Below are positions 25,226-32,554 of a stretch of DNA of 64,000 bases, in pieces. Made by a program: the position numbers and the translations under genes. The stretch comes from JAFGUF01 sp040883315 (GTDB lineage Bacteria > Bacillota > Clostridia > Christensenellales > UMGS416). The stretch is from the NCBI GenBank assembly GCA_040883315.1, contig JBFLKU010000019.1, forward strand, positions 1-64,000, in the 5' to 3' direction. Position 1 is the first letter of the stretch; every line of letters starts with the position of its first letter. The notes under the pieces were generated by a model that had not been told where the DNA came from, made no database searches, and saw nothing but the letters and a program-made list of their open reading frames with translations.

Positions 25226-27070
25226 TTATTGTTCCTGTTCTCTTATTATACCCAGTATCTTGTCTTCAGCTTCCTGCTTAAATTGATTGGTGTATAGTTC
25301 ATAATAGTGTTTTTTGTTCTTCATCAGCTGGCTGTGCGTGCCATCCTCTATTATTTCACCATCAGATATCACAACAATTCTGTCTGCGTGGCGAATAGTA
25401 GAGAGCCTGTGAGCTATTATAAAGCTGGTTCTTCCTGATAATAGCTTTTCAATAGCATATTGTATCTTAGCTTCGGTCTCTGTGTCAATAGAGCTTGTTG
25501 CTTCATCTAGCACAAATAGTGCTGGATTGGAAAGAATAGCCCTGGCAAATGATACCAGCTGCTTTTCTCCGGTTGAAAGCTTGCTTCCACCCTCTCCTAC
25601 CGGCGTATCATAGCCGTTTGGCAGCTTATGAATAAAAGTATCTGCATCCACAAGCTTAGCAGCCTCTATCACTTCCTCGTCTGTAGCATCCAGCCGTCCG
25701 TATCTTATGTTTTCCATTATAGTGCCAGAAAATAAAAATGGAGTTTGGAGCACATAGCCTAGATTTGAGTGAAGCCATATCTGTGGATATTCCTTATAGT
25801 TGTGTCCATCTATCAGTATATCACCATCTGTAGGCTCATAGAACCTGCATACTAGATTTACAATAGTTGATTTCCCGCTTCCTGTTTCGCCAACCAATGC
25901 AATTGTCTGCCCTTTTTCAACTTTCAAATTGAAATTTTCCAGCACTTTTTCTCCGCCTTTGTATTTAAAGGTAACATTTTTAAATTCCACTTCGCCCTTA
26001 ATTTCAGGCCAGTTTTCTTTCTTTGGGTGTATTGCGTCGCCGTATTTTGCCACTACTTCTTCACCGTCGATTATGTCGCTTTTTGCTTCAACCAGCCCAA
26101 CTACACGCTCTGCTGCAGCTTGCGATGATTGCAGCTCGGCAAAAATTCTGGATATCTGATATATTGGCTCAAAGAACATTGTAGACATGGATATAAAGAA
26201 ATTCAGCTCGCCTAGCATAATTGCCTTGTCCAGCACCTGTTCTCCGCCAATCCATAGCATAGCACCAGTTGCAACAGCACCTATTGTCATAACTATAGGC
26301 ATATATATTGCCGATACTACAGCTGCCTTAACGGATGAGTTTTTCATCTTATTGGTCAATGCATCAAATTCTTTGAAGTTGGCATCCTCTCTATGAAGGC
26401 TTTTTGTGGTTCTTGCACCCATAATTCCTTCGTTGAATGCAGATGTAATTCTTGAATTTGTCTTTTTTACACGTCGTTGATATTTCAATATCACTTTGCT
26501 GAATGATGCAGATATTATTGCTATTGGGGGTAGCACAACAATCATTATAATTGCTAGCTTCCAGTTCATTATCAGCATACCTACCATGGCAGCCACCATA
26601 AAGAACAGTCCCCAAACCATGTCTACCAATGCCCATGCGATGGTTTCACCCAGTCTTGATGCATCGGCAGTCATTCTTGCCATTATAAATCCTACTGGTG
26701 TAACATCATAATATGAAAATGATAGCTTCTGCAGATTGTTGAATGCATCTTTTCTGATTTCATATGTTATGTATGTTTCCAGAAACCCAGCTTTGTAGAT
26801 AAATAGAAATACTATAAATCCAACAATTAGGGCAATGCTAGCATACAGTACTGTAAATCCTGTCAGTCCGCTTGTGTTTTTCGCCAATATAAATTCATCT
26901 ATTGCATAAGAGCGCATATATGGAATAATAACATCAAACACTGCTATCACAACCATTGACACTGCCATTATAATCAACTGACTTTTATATTTAAGTGCAT
27001 ATTGAATTAATTTTTTCCAGGTTTTTATATCTACTTTTTTCGTTTCAAATTCTTCTTCGTAATAATTCAT
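25226..27070 (-). CDS. Heterodimeric ABC exporter subunit 2 (catalytic Walker B, degenerate signature)
   Basis: Fused membrane and ATPase subunit of an exporter, 614 residues from the chosen start. Six helices occupy about 25-330. The ATPase domain has Walker A GETGSGKST and Walker B ALFVLDEATSS with the catalytic Glu, but its signature is LSTGEKQL instead of LSGGQ. Together with the partner this makes one normal and one degenerate ATP site, as in BmrCD-type multidrug exporters. The start at 27070 overlaps the partner's stop (TAATG) and has GAGGAGG upstream; an earlier in-frame ATG at 27115 is inside the partner and is rejected. Substrate unknown, drugs or peptides likely. Confidence 0.9.
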   Translation of the reverse strand: MNYYEEEFETKKVDIKTWKKLIQYALKYKSQLIIMAVSMVVIAVFDVIIPYMRSYAIDEFILAKNTSGLTGFTVLYASIALIVGFIVFLFIYKAGFLETYITYEIRKDAFNNLQKLSFSYYDVTPVGFIMARMTADASRLGETIAWALVDMVWGLFFMVAAMVGMLIMNWKLAIIMIVVLPPIAIISASFSKVILKYQRRVKKTNSRITSAFNEGIMGARTTKSLHREDANFKEFDALTNKMKNSSVKAAVVSAIYMPIVMTIGAVATGAMLWIGGEQVLDKAIMLGELNFFISMSTMFFEPIYQISRIFAELQSSQAAAERVVGLVEAKSDIIDGEEVVAKYGDAIHPKKENWPEIKGEVEFKNVTFKYKGGEKVLENFNLKVEKGQTIALVGETGSGKSTIVNLVCRFYEPTDGDILIDGHNYKEYPQIWLHSNLGYVLQTPFLFSGTIMENIRYGRLDATDEEVIEAAKLVDADTFIHKLPNGYDTPVGEGGSKLSTGEKQLVSFARAILSNPALFVLDEATSSIDTETEAKIQYAIEKLLSGRTSFIIAHRLSTIRHADRIVVISDGEIIEDGTHSQLMKNKKHYYELYTNQFKQEAEDKILGIIREQEQ

Positions 27071-28902
27071 TAGTTTACCTCCTCTTCCTGCTCTATTGAG
27101 GCTTGTATCTTCCATATTCTAGAGTATAGCCCGTCCACGTCTTTTAATGTGTCGTGGGTGCCTTGCTGCACTATATGCCCATCCTCTAGAACCAGTATTC
27201 TGTCCGCTTCCATCAGAGTTGAAATTCTGTGAGAAATTATAAACGTAGTAATCGTGTTTTTACGTTCATTTAGTGCCTTTCTTATTTTGGCATCTGTCTC
27301 TGTGTCTACAGCAGATAGCGAATCGTCAAATATTAGTATATCGCTGTCTCTTAGCACTGTTCTTGCAATAGCTATTCTTTGCTTTTGTCCGCCCGAAAGT
27401 GTCACGCCGCGCTCACCAACTACAGTCTTGTAGCCTTCTTCAAAGCTTAAAATAACATCATGTATCGAGGCTATTTTTGCGCTTTCTTCCACACGCGGAA
27501 TATCTACATGCTCTTCTGCTATCTTTATATTCTCTTCTATAGTTCTAGAATATAGGAACGGCTCCTGAAGAACTATGCCTATCCTTTTTCTCAGGTGGTA
27601 TTTATCGATGTCCTTTATGCTGACATCACCTATCAATATATCACCTTCGTCTATTTCATATAGTCTTTGCAGCAGCTGTACCAAAGTGGATTTACCGCTG
27701 CCTGTAGAGCCTAGTATAGCCACTGTTTCACCGGATTTTACACTAAATGATATATTTTTCAGCACTTTTGTCTCGCCATATGAAAAATATACATTTTTGA
27801 ATTCAATGTCTTTATCCAGAGGTGCCTGCACAGGATTCTCGCTGTTTTTCTCCAGCTCTTCCGATAGTATTTCATCTAGTCTTCCGCTGGCGATATTTGC
27901 CTTACCGAGATCCGCCAGCACTCTGCCAAACTGTCTGATTGGCCATATCATTATACGAACATACGTAACAAACATGATGTACTGACCAGGTGATATCTCA
28001 CCATTAACAGCTAGGAGTATTCCCAAGACTATGCAGATTAAAAGCTGTGCTACTACCAAAACATCGGTTGTTGCATAGAAAACTGCAAAGTATCTTATCA
28101 ATACATATACTTTATCTCTTAGCTCCTGATTTTTTTTGCTGTATTTGTCTCTTTCATATTCCTGCCTGCCAAATGCTCTTACAACGCGTACCCCTGTCAA
28201 GCCCTCCTGCAAAATCGTGGATAGTGCTCCGTCTGTTTCCTCGACTATGGTAAACTGCTTTTCAACCTTCTTGAAAAACAAAAATGACGCGCCCAGTATT
28301 GCAGGCATCAAAACCATTGAGAGCAAAGTCAGCTTGAAATCAATAGGTATTAGTATTATCAAAGCTATAACAACCATAGTTATAACACGTACTATTTCTG
28401 TCAGCTGAACAGCCAGAAATCTCCTAACTGTTTCTACGTCTGTTGTGCATCTTTGTATCAAGTCTCCTGTTTCCGCATTCACATGATAGTCGTACGGAAG
28501 CCTTTGTATATGGTCATATACGTTGTTTCTCACGTTACGTGCAACATTTTCGCTGCCCTTTGCCATATACTTTGATCTGAAAAACAAAAATACTGATTTC
28601 AGCGAATTCGCAGCAATAAATACAGCAGCAATCATCCAAATTCTGCTGTACAGCTCTTCTCTTCCGCCGCTGATCTTCACCAGCCATAGGATTACCTTCG
28701 GATAATTTAGGTCTTTAGTCTGTATCAATATGTCAGCAGCCAATGCCAGCAGCAGAGGTCCGATGAAGCTGAATAGATTTTCGAATACTACAAAAATCAT
28801 GCCTAAGGCAAAATTTGCTCTTGTGTTTTTTGTGAATCTAAATAATATTTTGCTTTTATTAATTTTCTCTTTATCTTTTTTCTTTTCTATCTTTTTACTC
28901 AT
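27070..28902 (-). CDS. Heterodimeric ABC exporter subunit 1 (Asp in place of catalytic Glu)
   Basis: Partner of the preceding exporter gene, 610 residues. The membrane domain fills about 25-340 after a very basic N-terminus. The ATPase domain has Walker A GSTGSGKST and signature LSGGQKQR, but Walker B reads ILIFDDSLSAVD, with Asp where the catalytic Glu is expected. This pairs with the LSTGE signature of subunit 2 to form the degenerate site. AAGGGG lies 7 nt before the ATG. It follows a 270-nt leader with a uORF and a terminator, so it is probably controlled by attenuation. Confidence 0.9.
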   Translation of the reverse strand: MSKKIEKKKDKEKINKSKILFRFTKNTRANFALGMIFVVFENLFSFIGPLLLALAADILIQTKDLNYPKVILWLVKISGGREELYSRIWMIAAVFIAANSLKSVFLFFRSKYMAKGSENVARNVRNNVYDHIQRLPYDYHVNAETGDLIQRCTTDVETVRRFLAVQLTEIVRVITMVVIALIILIPIDFKLTLLSMVLMPAILGASFLFFKKVEKQFTIVEETDGALSTILQEGLTGVRVVRAFGRQEYERDKYSKKNQELRDKVYVLIRYFAVFYATTDVLVVAQLLICIVLGILLAVNGEISPGQYIMFVTYVRIMIWPIRQFGRVLADLGKANIASGRLDEILSEELEKNSENPVQAPLDKDIEFKNVYFSYGETKVLKNISFSVKSGETVAILGSTGSGKSTLVQLLQRLYEIDEGDILIGDVSIKDIDKYHLRKRIGIVLQEPFLYSRTIEENIKIAEEHVDIPRVEESAKIASIHDVILSFEEGYKTVVGERGVTLSGGQKQRIAIARTVLRDSDILIFDDSLSAVDTETDAKIRKALNERKNTITTFIISHRISTLMEADRILVLEDGHIVQQGTHDTLKDVDGLYSRIWKIQASIEQEEEVN

Positions 28903-29010
28903 TATATTTCCCCTTAAAATAACGCACTAGTGATTAAATTACTCTCTCTGTAGATGTCAGTACGGTTTGAGTGTAGCCATAATGTCTGACGCAACCCATA
29001 AAAAAGACAT

Positions 29011-29036
29011 AAAAAAACTACAGGTCAAACCTGTAG
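29011..29036 (-). terminator. Strong terminator before the exporter genes
   Basis: CTACAGGT-TTG-ACCTGTAG followed by seven T residues on the minus strand. It either ends the yabE-ksgA-HIT transcript or acts as an attenuator for the exporter genes; the promoter found just upstream favours the second reading. Confidence 0.88.
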
Positions 29037-29064
29037 CATTAATAACAACATAAAAAATTGACTG

Positions 29065-29136
29065 TTATATAGAAACGACAGATCGACATCTAATAATATT
29101 TTGTTTTGAAACCGCACTCGGAAATAATTTAATCAT
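29065..29136 (-). CDS. Putative 23-residue leader peptide
   Basis: A short reading frame starting MIKLFPSAVS with an AAGGCAGG ribosome site 6 nt upstream, beginning about 37 nt after the predicted transcription start and ending 28 nt before the terminator stem. The frame stays open upstream to 29181, but that ATG overlaps the -10 box and cannot be on the transcript. No similarity is known; leader peptides seldom show any. The role proposed is ribosome stalling control of the exporter pair. Confidence 0.45.
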   Translation of the reverse strand: MIKLFPSAVSKQNIIRCRSVVSI

Positions 29137-29179
29137 TTTTTGACCTGCCTTTCTTTCGTATTTGGGATAACCCTCTGCC

Positions 29180-29208
29180 ATAATAACAAACATTAAAATA
29201 AAAATCAA
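29180..29208 (-). promoter_or_regulatory. Promoter of the exporter leader
   Basis: Minus-strand TTGATT (29203-29208), 17-nt spacer, TATTAT (29180-29185), located between the HIT stop codon and the uORF. Confidence 0.7.
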
Positions 29209-29231
29209 GATATTTTTTTAAATAATCTAAA

Positions 29232-29567
29232 TTAAACTAAATTTTCACCAAATGTCTTTCCTGCAAGTATGTGGAAATGCAAATGATTCACTGTTTGTCC
29301 GCCGTCTTTGCCTGTGTTTATAATAGTTTTGAAGCCAGTTTCAGCAACGCCGAATTTCTCCACTACTTTTTTGATTGCAAAGTTTACTTGGTTGAGCATG
29401 TCTTCATCTTCCACCTCAAGCAAGTTGGCAGCATGCTTTTTGGGCACAACTAGCACATGTATTGGTGCTTTTGGTGCAATATCATTGAAGCATAGTACGT
29501 TTTCATCCTCATATACTTTATCACATGGTATTTCTCCGGCGACTATTTTACAAAAAATACAGCTCAT
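29232..29567 (-). CDS. HIT family protein (histidine triad hydrolase)
   Basis: Small nucleotide-binding hydrolase of the HINT type, 111 residues. The N-terminal CIFCKIVAGEIPCDKVYED and the catalytic triad HLHFHIL near the C-terminus are diagnostic; the enzymes cleave AMP-lysine or similar phosphoramidates. The ATG at 29567 is chosen because GAGG lies 7 nt upstream; a GTG four codons earlier is also in frame. It starts 13 nt after ksgA and probably belongs to the yabE-ksgA transcript. Confidence 0.94.
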   Translation of the reverse strand: MSCIFCKIVAGEIPCDKVYEDENVLCFNDIAPKAPIHVLVVPKKHAANLLEVEDEDMLNQVNFAIKKVVEKFGVAETGFKTIINTGKDGGQTVNHLHFHILAGKTFGENLV

Positions 29568-29580
29568 TTTTGTCCTCACT

Positions 29581-30402
29581 TTAGTAGTTTCTTAAATTAT
29601 AGCATAGTTGATCAAATTGTTGAACCGATAATTTCTCTGCCCTTATATCCCTTTTCAGCCCTATACTCTCTAGTATCTCATATACTTTTTCCTTGGATAT
29701 ATTGTAATCGGCAGCTATGTTATTTGCCATTTGCTTGCGTCTATTTGAAAATCCACTTCGTACACATTTTCTAAATTCATTAATGTCGCTTTTTATTATC
29801 ATTTCTTCAGAAATGTTTATTTCAATTACAGATGATGTGACGCTCGGTGCAGGCGTGAAAACATGAGGCGGCAAATCAAAAAGTATCTTTGCATTCGCTC
29901 TGCACTGCACCATCACTGAAAGCACACCATAGTCTTTGGAGCCCGGAGTGGATTTTATCCGCTGTGCCACTTCTTTTTGCACAAGTACTCTTATTTTTTT
30001 TATCGGCAAATCGCTGTCTATCAGCTTCATTAAAACAGGAGTTGTAATATAATACGGCAAATTTGCAACAACAATAAACTCATCTTTGATATAATCGGAA
30101 AACATTTTATCTAAGTCAAGTTTCATAAAATCATCGTTTATCAAAGAGAAGTTTTCATATTCGGTCATCGATTGATTTAGGAATTGGCTGATTTCACTGT
30201 CAATCTCTATTGCCACTACTCTGTCACAAACTTTGCAGAGCTCTCTTGTCAGCCCACCCGGCCCTGGACCTATCTCCAGACATATGCCGCTGCTTCCATC
30301 TGCAATTTTCCGCAAAATATTCTCGTCAAAAATAAAATTTTGACCGAGTGACTTTTTTGTGAAAAATCCATATTCTTTTAGTTCCTGTCTAAGGCTGCTC
30401 AT
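29581..30402 (-). CDS. ksgA: 16S rRNA dimethyladenosine transferase
   Basis: RsmA/KsgA methylates two adjacent adenines near the 3' end of 16S rRNA in late 30S assembly. At 273 residues it is normal. Motifs: LGQNFIFD, the SAM-binding LEIGPGPGGLTREL, and the catalytic NLPYYITTPVL near residue 120. The start at 30402 follows the upstream stop by a few bases, with AAGGA 9 nt ahead. The order yabE-like, ksgA is conserved in Bacillota; the usual rnmV between them is missing here. Confidence 0.96.
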   Translation of the reverse strand: MSSLRQELKEYGFFTKKSLGQNFIFDENILRKIADGSSGICLEIGPGPGGLTRELCKVCDRVVAIEIDSEISQFLNQSMTEYENFSLINDDFMKLDLDKMFSDYIKDEFIVVANLPYYITTPVLMKLIDSDLPIKKIRVLVQKEVAQRIKSTPGSKDYGVLSVMVQCRANAKILFDLPPHVFTPAPSVTSSVIEINISEEMIIKSDINEFRKCVRSGFSNRRKQMANNIAADYNISKEKVYEILESIGLKRDIRAEKLSVQQFDQLCYNLRNY

Positions 30403-30405
30403 CAA

Positions 30406-31812
30406 TTAATATCCTTCTCTTATTATATAAACCGTCACACTCGTTCTTCTGCCCCATTGTATACATTCATCTCTTGTGTTCATAAATAAATCAATTTGGT
30501 TCCATCTGTCAGGGTCGTTTCTAAATCCACCGGTATCTTCAGCAATGCAGTATCCATATCCTGTGACATATAGCAGTGAACCATAAGGAATAGTTCCCGG
30601 CACCACAGCACATGTTCCGGGATTGCTGAGCGTCCTTGTGGAGCGAGGCCATGTGCCGGTGGCTGTTCTGCCTCCGGTATGGGTGTATGCTGTTACATGC
30701 CCTGTCATCGTCTTTATATATTCTGTAGGCTTTGAAGGGATTGATGGATTGGTAACCTGATCATCAGGGTTTGGCACGCTGGATGATGAGCTGCTGCTGT
30801 CATCAGAATTATCTGATGAGCTATCGGAGCTAGATGATGAGCTGCTGGAGCTGGAAGACCTTGCAGCAGTTCCCCACAAAATTACCTTTGTAACAGGCTC
30901 TTCTATAATAGTGCGGCTAATCTCTTCTCTGCTTACTTCTTCATTGTTTATGTATTTCACTTCATAGGTTATTTCTGCAGAGCCTTCTTTGCCTTCGTTT
31001 CCTATAGCAAAATATCCTGATTCAACAGTTTTTGTTTCGCCTTCTTCTGTGTCAAACGGAATTTTCTCTATTTCTACTATCTGTTTTATTTCAACATCTG
31101 TAAATTGTATAACCATTTCATTTTTTACTAAAGCAGTTTTGCTAGGACTTATTATATCATACTCATCAATATCCACTTCCAGCAGATTTAATGCATCTTC
31201 TACTGTACCGCCATATAAAGTGACCGTATATTTTATTCCATTCTGCAGGACTGATACATTAAGGGGCTCACTGATGAATATCTCCATATTGTCCACGGCT
31301 TCATCACCATAGTCACAAGATATCTTTTGGTTGTCAGCCACTGCTATGTTGTTCTCAGCTAGCATTTCACCAATGGTGTTTGCATAGGTTTTAATGCTTA
31401 ATTTTTCTTCGTTGTTTAGGTATATTGTAATGTTTTTAGCATTATCATCTTCTAAGGTTGTTTCAGCGTTTCGATTTTTTTGAACCAAAGTAATTGTTAG
31501 TACTAATATGACAACTGCAGCAAATGATGCACCGATTATTATATATTTTTTGATATAATTGGTTTTTCTTCGCTTTTGAAGCTCTTTTGCGTGTTCATCA
31601 TCCTGAACTAATCCTCTGCTTTTGTTCTCAGATTTGAAATTTCTTCTTTTTACCTTTGTAATCTTTTCGTCTGTATTATCTTTTAATTTTATAATTTTTT
31701 TTACTTTATCAATAAAGCTGACTTTTTCATCAGTAAATAGAGAGCTTCTGCTAGATGCTCCACTATATCGCCTGCTTTTATTTTCTGTATTTGGAGTTTT
31801 TCTATTACTCAA
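30406..31812 (-). CDS. YabE-like cell-wall protein: DUF348, G5 and 3D domains
   Basis: Membrane-anchored or secreted protein of 468 residues. A charged N-terminus (1-85) precedes a hydrophobic anchor (about 87-108), then DUF348-type repeats (NITIYLNNEEKLSIKTYANT, and a second from about 185), a G5 domain (about 235-300), a serine-rich linker of some 35 residues, and a C-terminal 3D domain (365-468) with ATGTWPRS and IAEDTGGFRNDPDRW. The 3D domain and its aspartates are shared with lytic transglycosylases and YabE/Rpf-like muralytic factors, so peptidoglycan cleavage is likely. The start is TTG with AAGGA 10 nt upstream; an ATG a few bases ahead would read only two codons before TGA. Confidence 0.88.
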   Translation of the reverse strand: MSNRKTPNTENKSRRYSGASSRSSLFTDEKVSFIDKVKKIIKLKDNTDEKITKVKRRNFKSENKSRGLVQDDEHAKELQKRRKTNYIKKYIIIGASFAAVVILVLTITLVQKNRNAETTLEDDNAKNITIYLNNEEKLSIKTYANTIGEMLAENNIAVADNQKISCDYGDEAVDNMEIFISEPLNVSVLQNGIKYTVTLYGGTVEDALNLLEVDIDEYDIISPSKTALVKNEMVIQFTDVEIKQIVEIEKIPFDTEEGETKTVESGYFAIGNEGKEGSAEITYEVKYINNEEVSREEISRTIIEEPVTKVILWGTAARSSSSSSSSSSSDSSSDNSDDSSSSSSSVPNPDDQVTNPSIPSKPTEYIKTMTGHVTAYTHTGGRTATGTWPRSTRTLSNPGTCAVVPGTIPYGSLLYVTGYGYCIAEDTGGFRNDPDRWNQIDLFMNTRDECIQWGRRTSVTVYIIREGY

Positions 31813-31866
31813 AACATCAAATTCCTTTCAAATGTATAAAAAATAGTTATACATTAATGTGTTACA

Positions 31867-31895
31867 ATTATATTACGTGAATATTAAACTGTCAA
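31867..31895 (-). promoter_or_regulatory. Promoter of the yabE-like-ksgA-HIT operon
   Basis: Minus-strand TTGACA (31890-31895), 17-nt spacer, TATAAT (31867-31872): a perfect sigma-A consensus. The divergent mntP gene begins 69 nt away; it has an extended -10 box TGATATAAT at about 31928-31936. Confidence 0.85.
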
Positions 31896-31963
31896 TTAAT
31901 AAAATATAATGAAAAAATCAAATATTATGATATAATATTATAATAATTTTTTAAGGATGTAAA

Positions 31964-32515
31964 ATGTCATTAATAGAAATATTGCTTTTATCAACAGCAT
32001 TGGCGATGGATGCCTTTGCTGTGTCCATATCTATAGGCGTCAGCGCACGTGATGTAGCCAAGTCAAATGCTATAAAATGCGGCAGTGCATTTGGTATTTT
32101 TCAGGGAGGAATGCTGCTGATTGGTATAGTAACAGCAAATGCACTGGCAGCATTAATAGCACCTTTTAGCCATTGGATTGCTTTTGGCTTACTGATGTAT
32201 ATAGGCATAAAAATGATATACGAAGCACTGAATTCAGAAGAATCTGTAAACTTAACTACACTAAAATCACTTCTAATTCTTGCAGTAGCCACATCAATTG
32301 ATGCACTTGCTGCAGGCATAAGCATTGCTGTAGTATATTCATCGTTTGTTCTGCCTGTTGTTTTGGTTGCCGTCATCACATTTGCATTGTCATACTTCGG
32401 TGTATTTTTGGGCGCAACTATCTCCAAAAACACACCTGGCAAAATATTTGATATTATAGGTGGTGTAATTTTAATAGGTATAGGAATTAAGACGCTTTTA
32501 GAGCATTTTCTATAA
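31964..32515 (+). CDS. mntP: Manganese efflux pump MntP
   Basis: Six-helix membrane exporter of Mn(II), 183 residues, the usual length. Both halves carry the family's Asp-containing motif: LSTALAMDAFAVSIS (9-23) and ATSIDALAAGIS (about 109-120). AAGGA lies 6 nt before the ATG. No Mn riboswitch pattern is seen in the 151-nt leader region, and no MntR gene is near. recG follows after 39 nt. Confidence 0.95.
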   Translation: MSLIEILLLSTALAMDAFAVSISIGVSARDVAKSNAIKCGSAFGIFQGGMLLIGIVTANALAALIAPFSHWIAFGLLMYIGIKMIYEALNSEESVNLTTLKSLLILAVATSIDALAAGISIAVVYSSFVLPVVLVAVITFALSYFGVFLGATISKNTPGKIFDIIGGVILIGIGIKTLLEHFL

Positions 32516-32519
32516 GATA

Positions 32520-32548
32520 TAGAAAATTAAAATAATTTAATATATAAT
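32520..32548 (+). promoter_or_regulatory. Putative recG promoter, leaderless
   Basis: TAGAAA (32520-32525, four of six matches), 17-nt spacer, perfect TATAAT (32543-32548). The GTG start codon follows after only 6 nt, and no Shine-Dalgarno sequence is present. Confidence 0.55.
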
Positions 32549-32554
32549 AGCTAT

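Larger units (their letters stand above)
28903..29173 (-). promoter_or_regulatory. Leader of the ABC exporter operon: uORF, terminator and alternative pairings
   Basis: The 329-nt gap between the HIT and exporter genes holds, in minus-strand order: a promoter, a 23-codon reading frame, a strong terminator (29011-29036), a second hairpin ATGTCT/AGACAT (28982-28987, 29005-29010) and a further 80 nt to the exporter ATG. TAGATGTC in the uORF end (29085-29092) is perfectly complementary to GACATCTA (28951-28958), and CTACAG (28948-28953) repeats the 5' arm of the terminator stem. These could form structures that exclude the terminator. The arrangement resembles the bmrB leader of Bacillus bmrCD. 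The function is inferred. Confidence 0.55.

Noticed and set aside
27071..27115. Upstream start of exporter subunit 2
   Set aside because: It lies inside the partner gene and lacks a ribosome site; GAGGAGG precedes the TAATG overlap at 27070.
29137..29181. Longer 38-residue form of the leader peptide
   Set aside because: Its ATG overlaps the -10 box and would not be transcribed.
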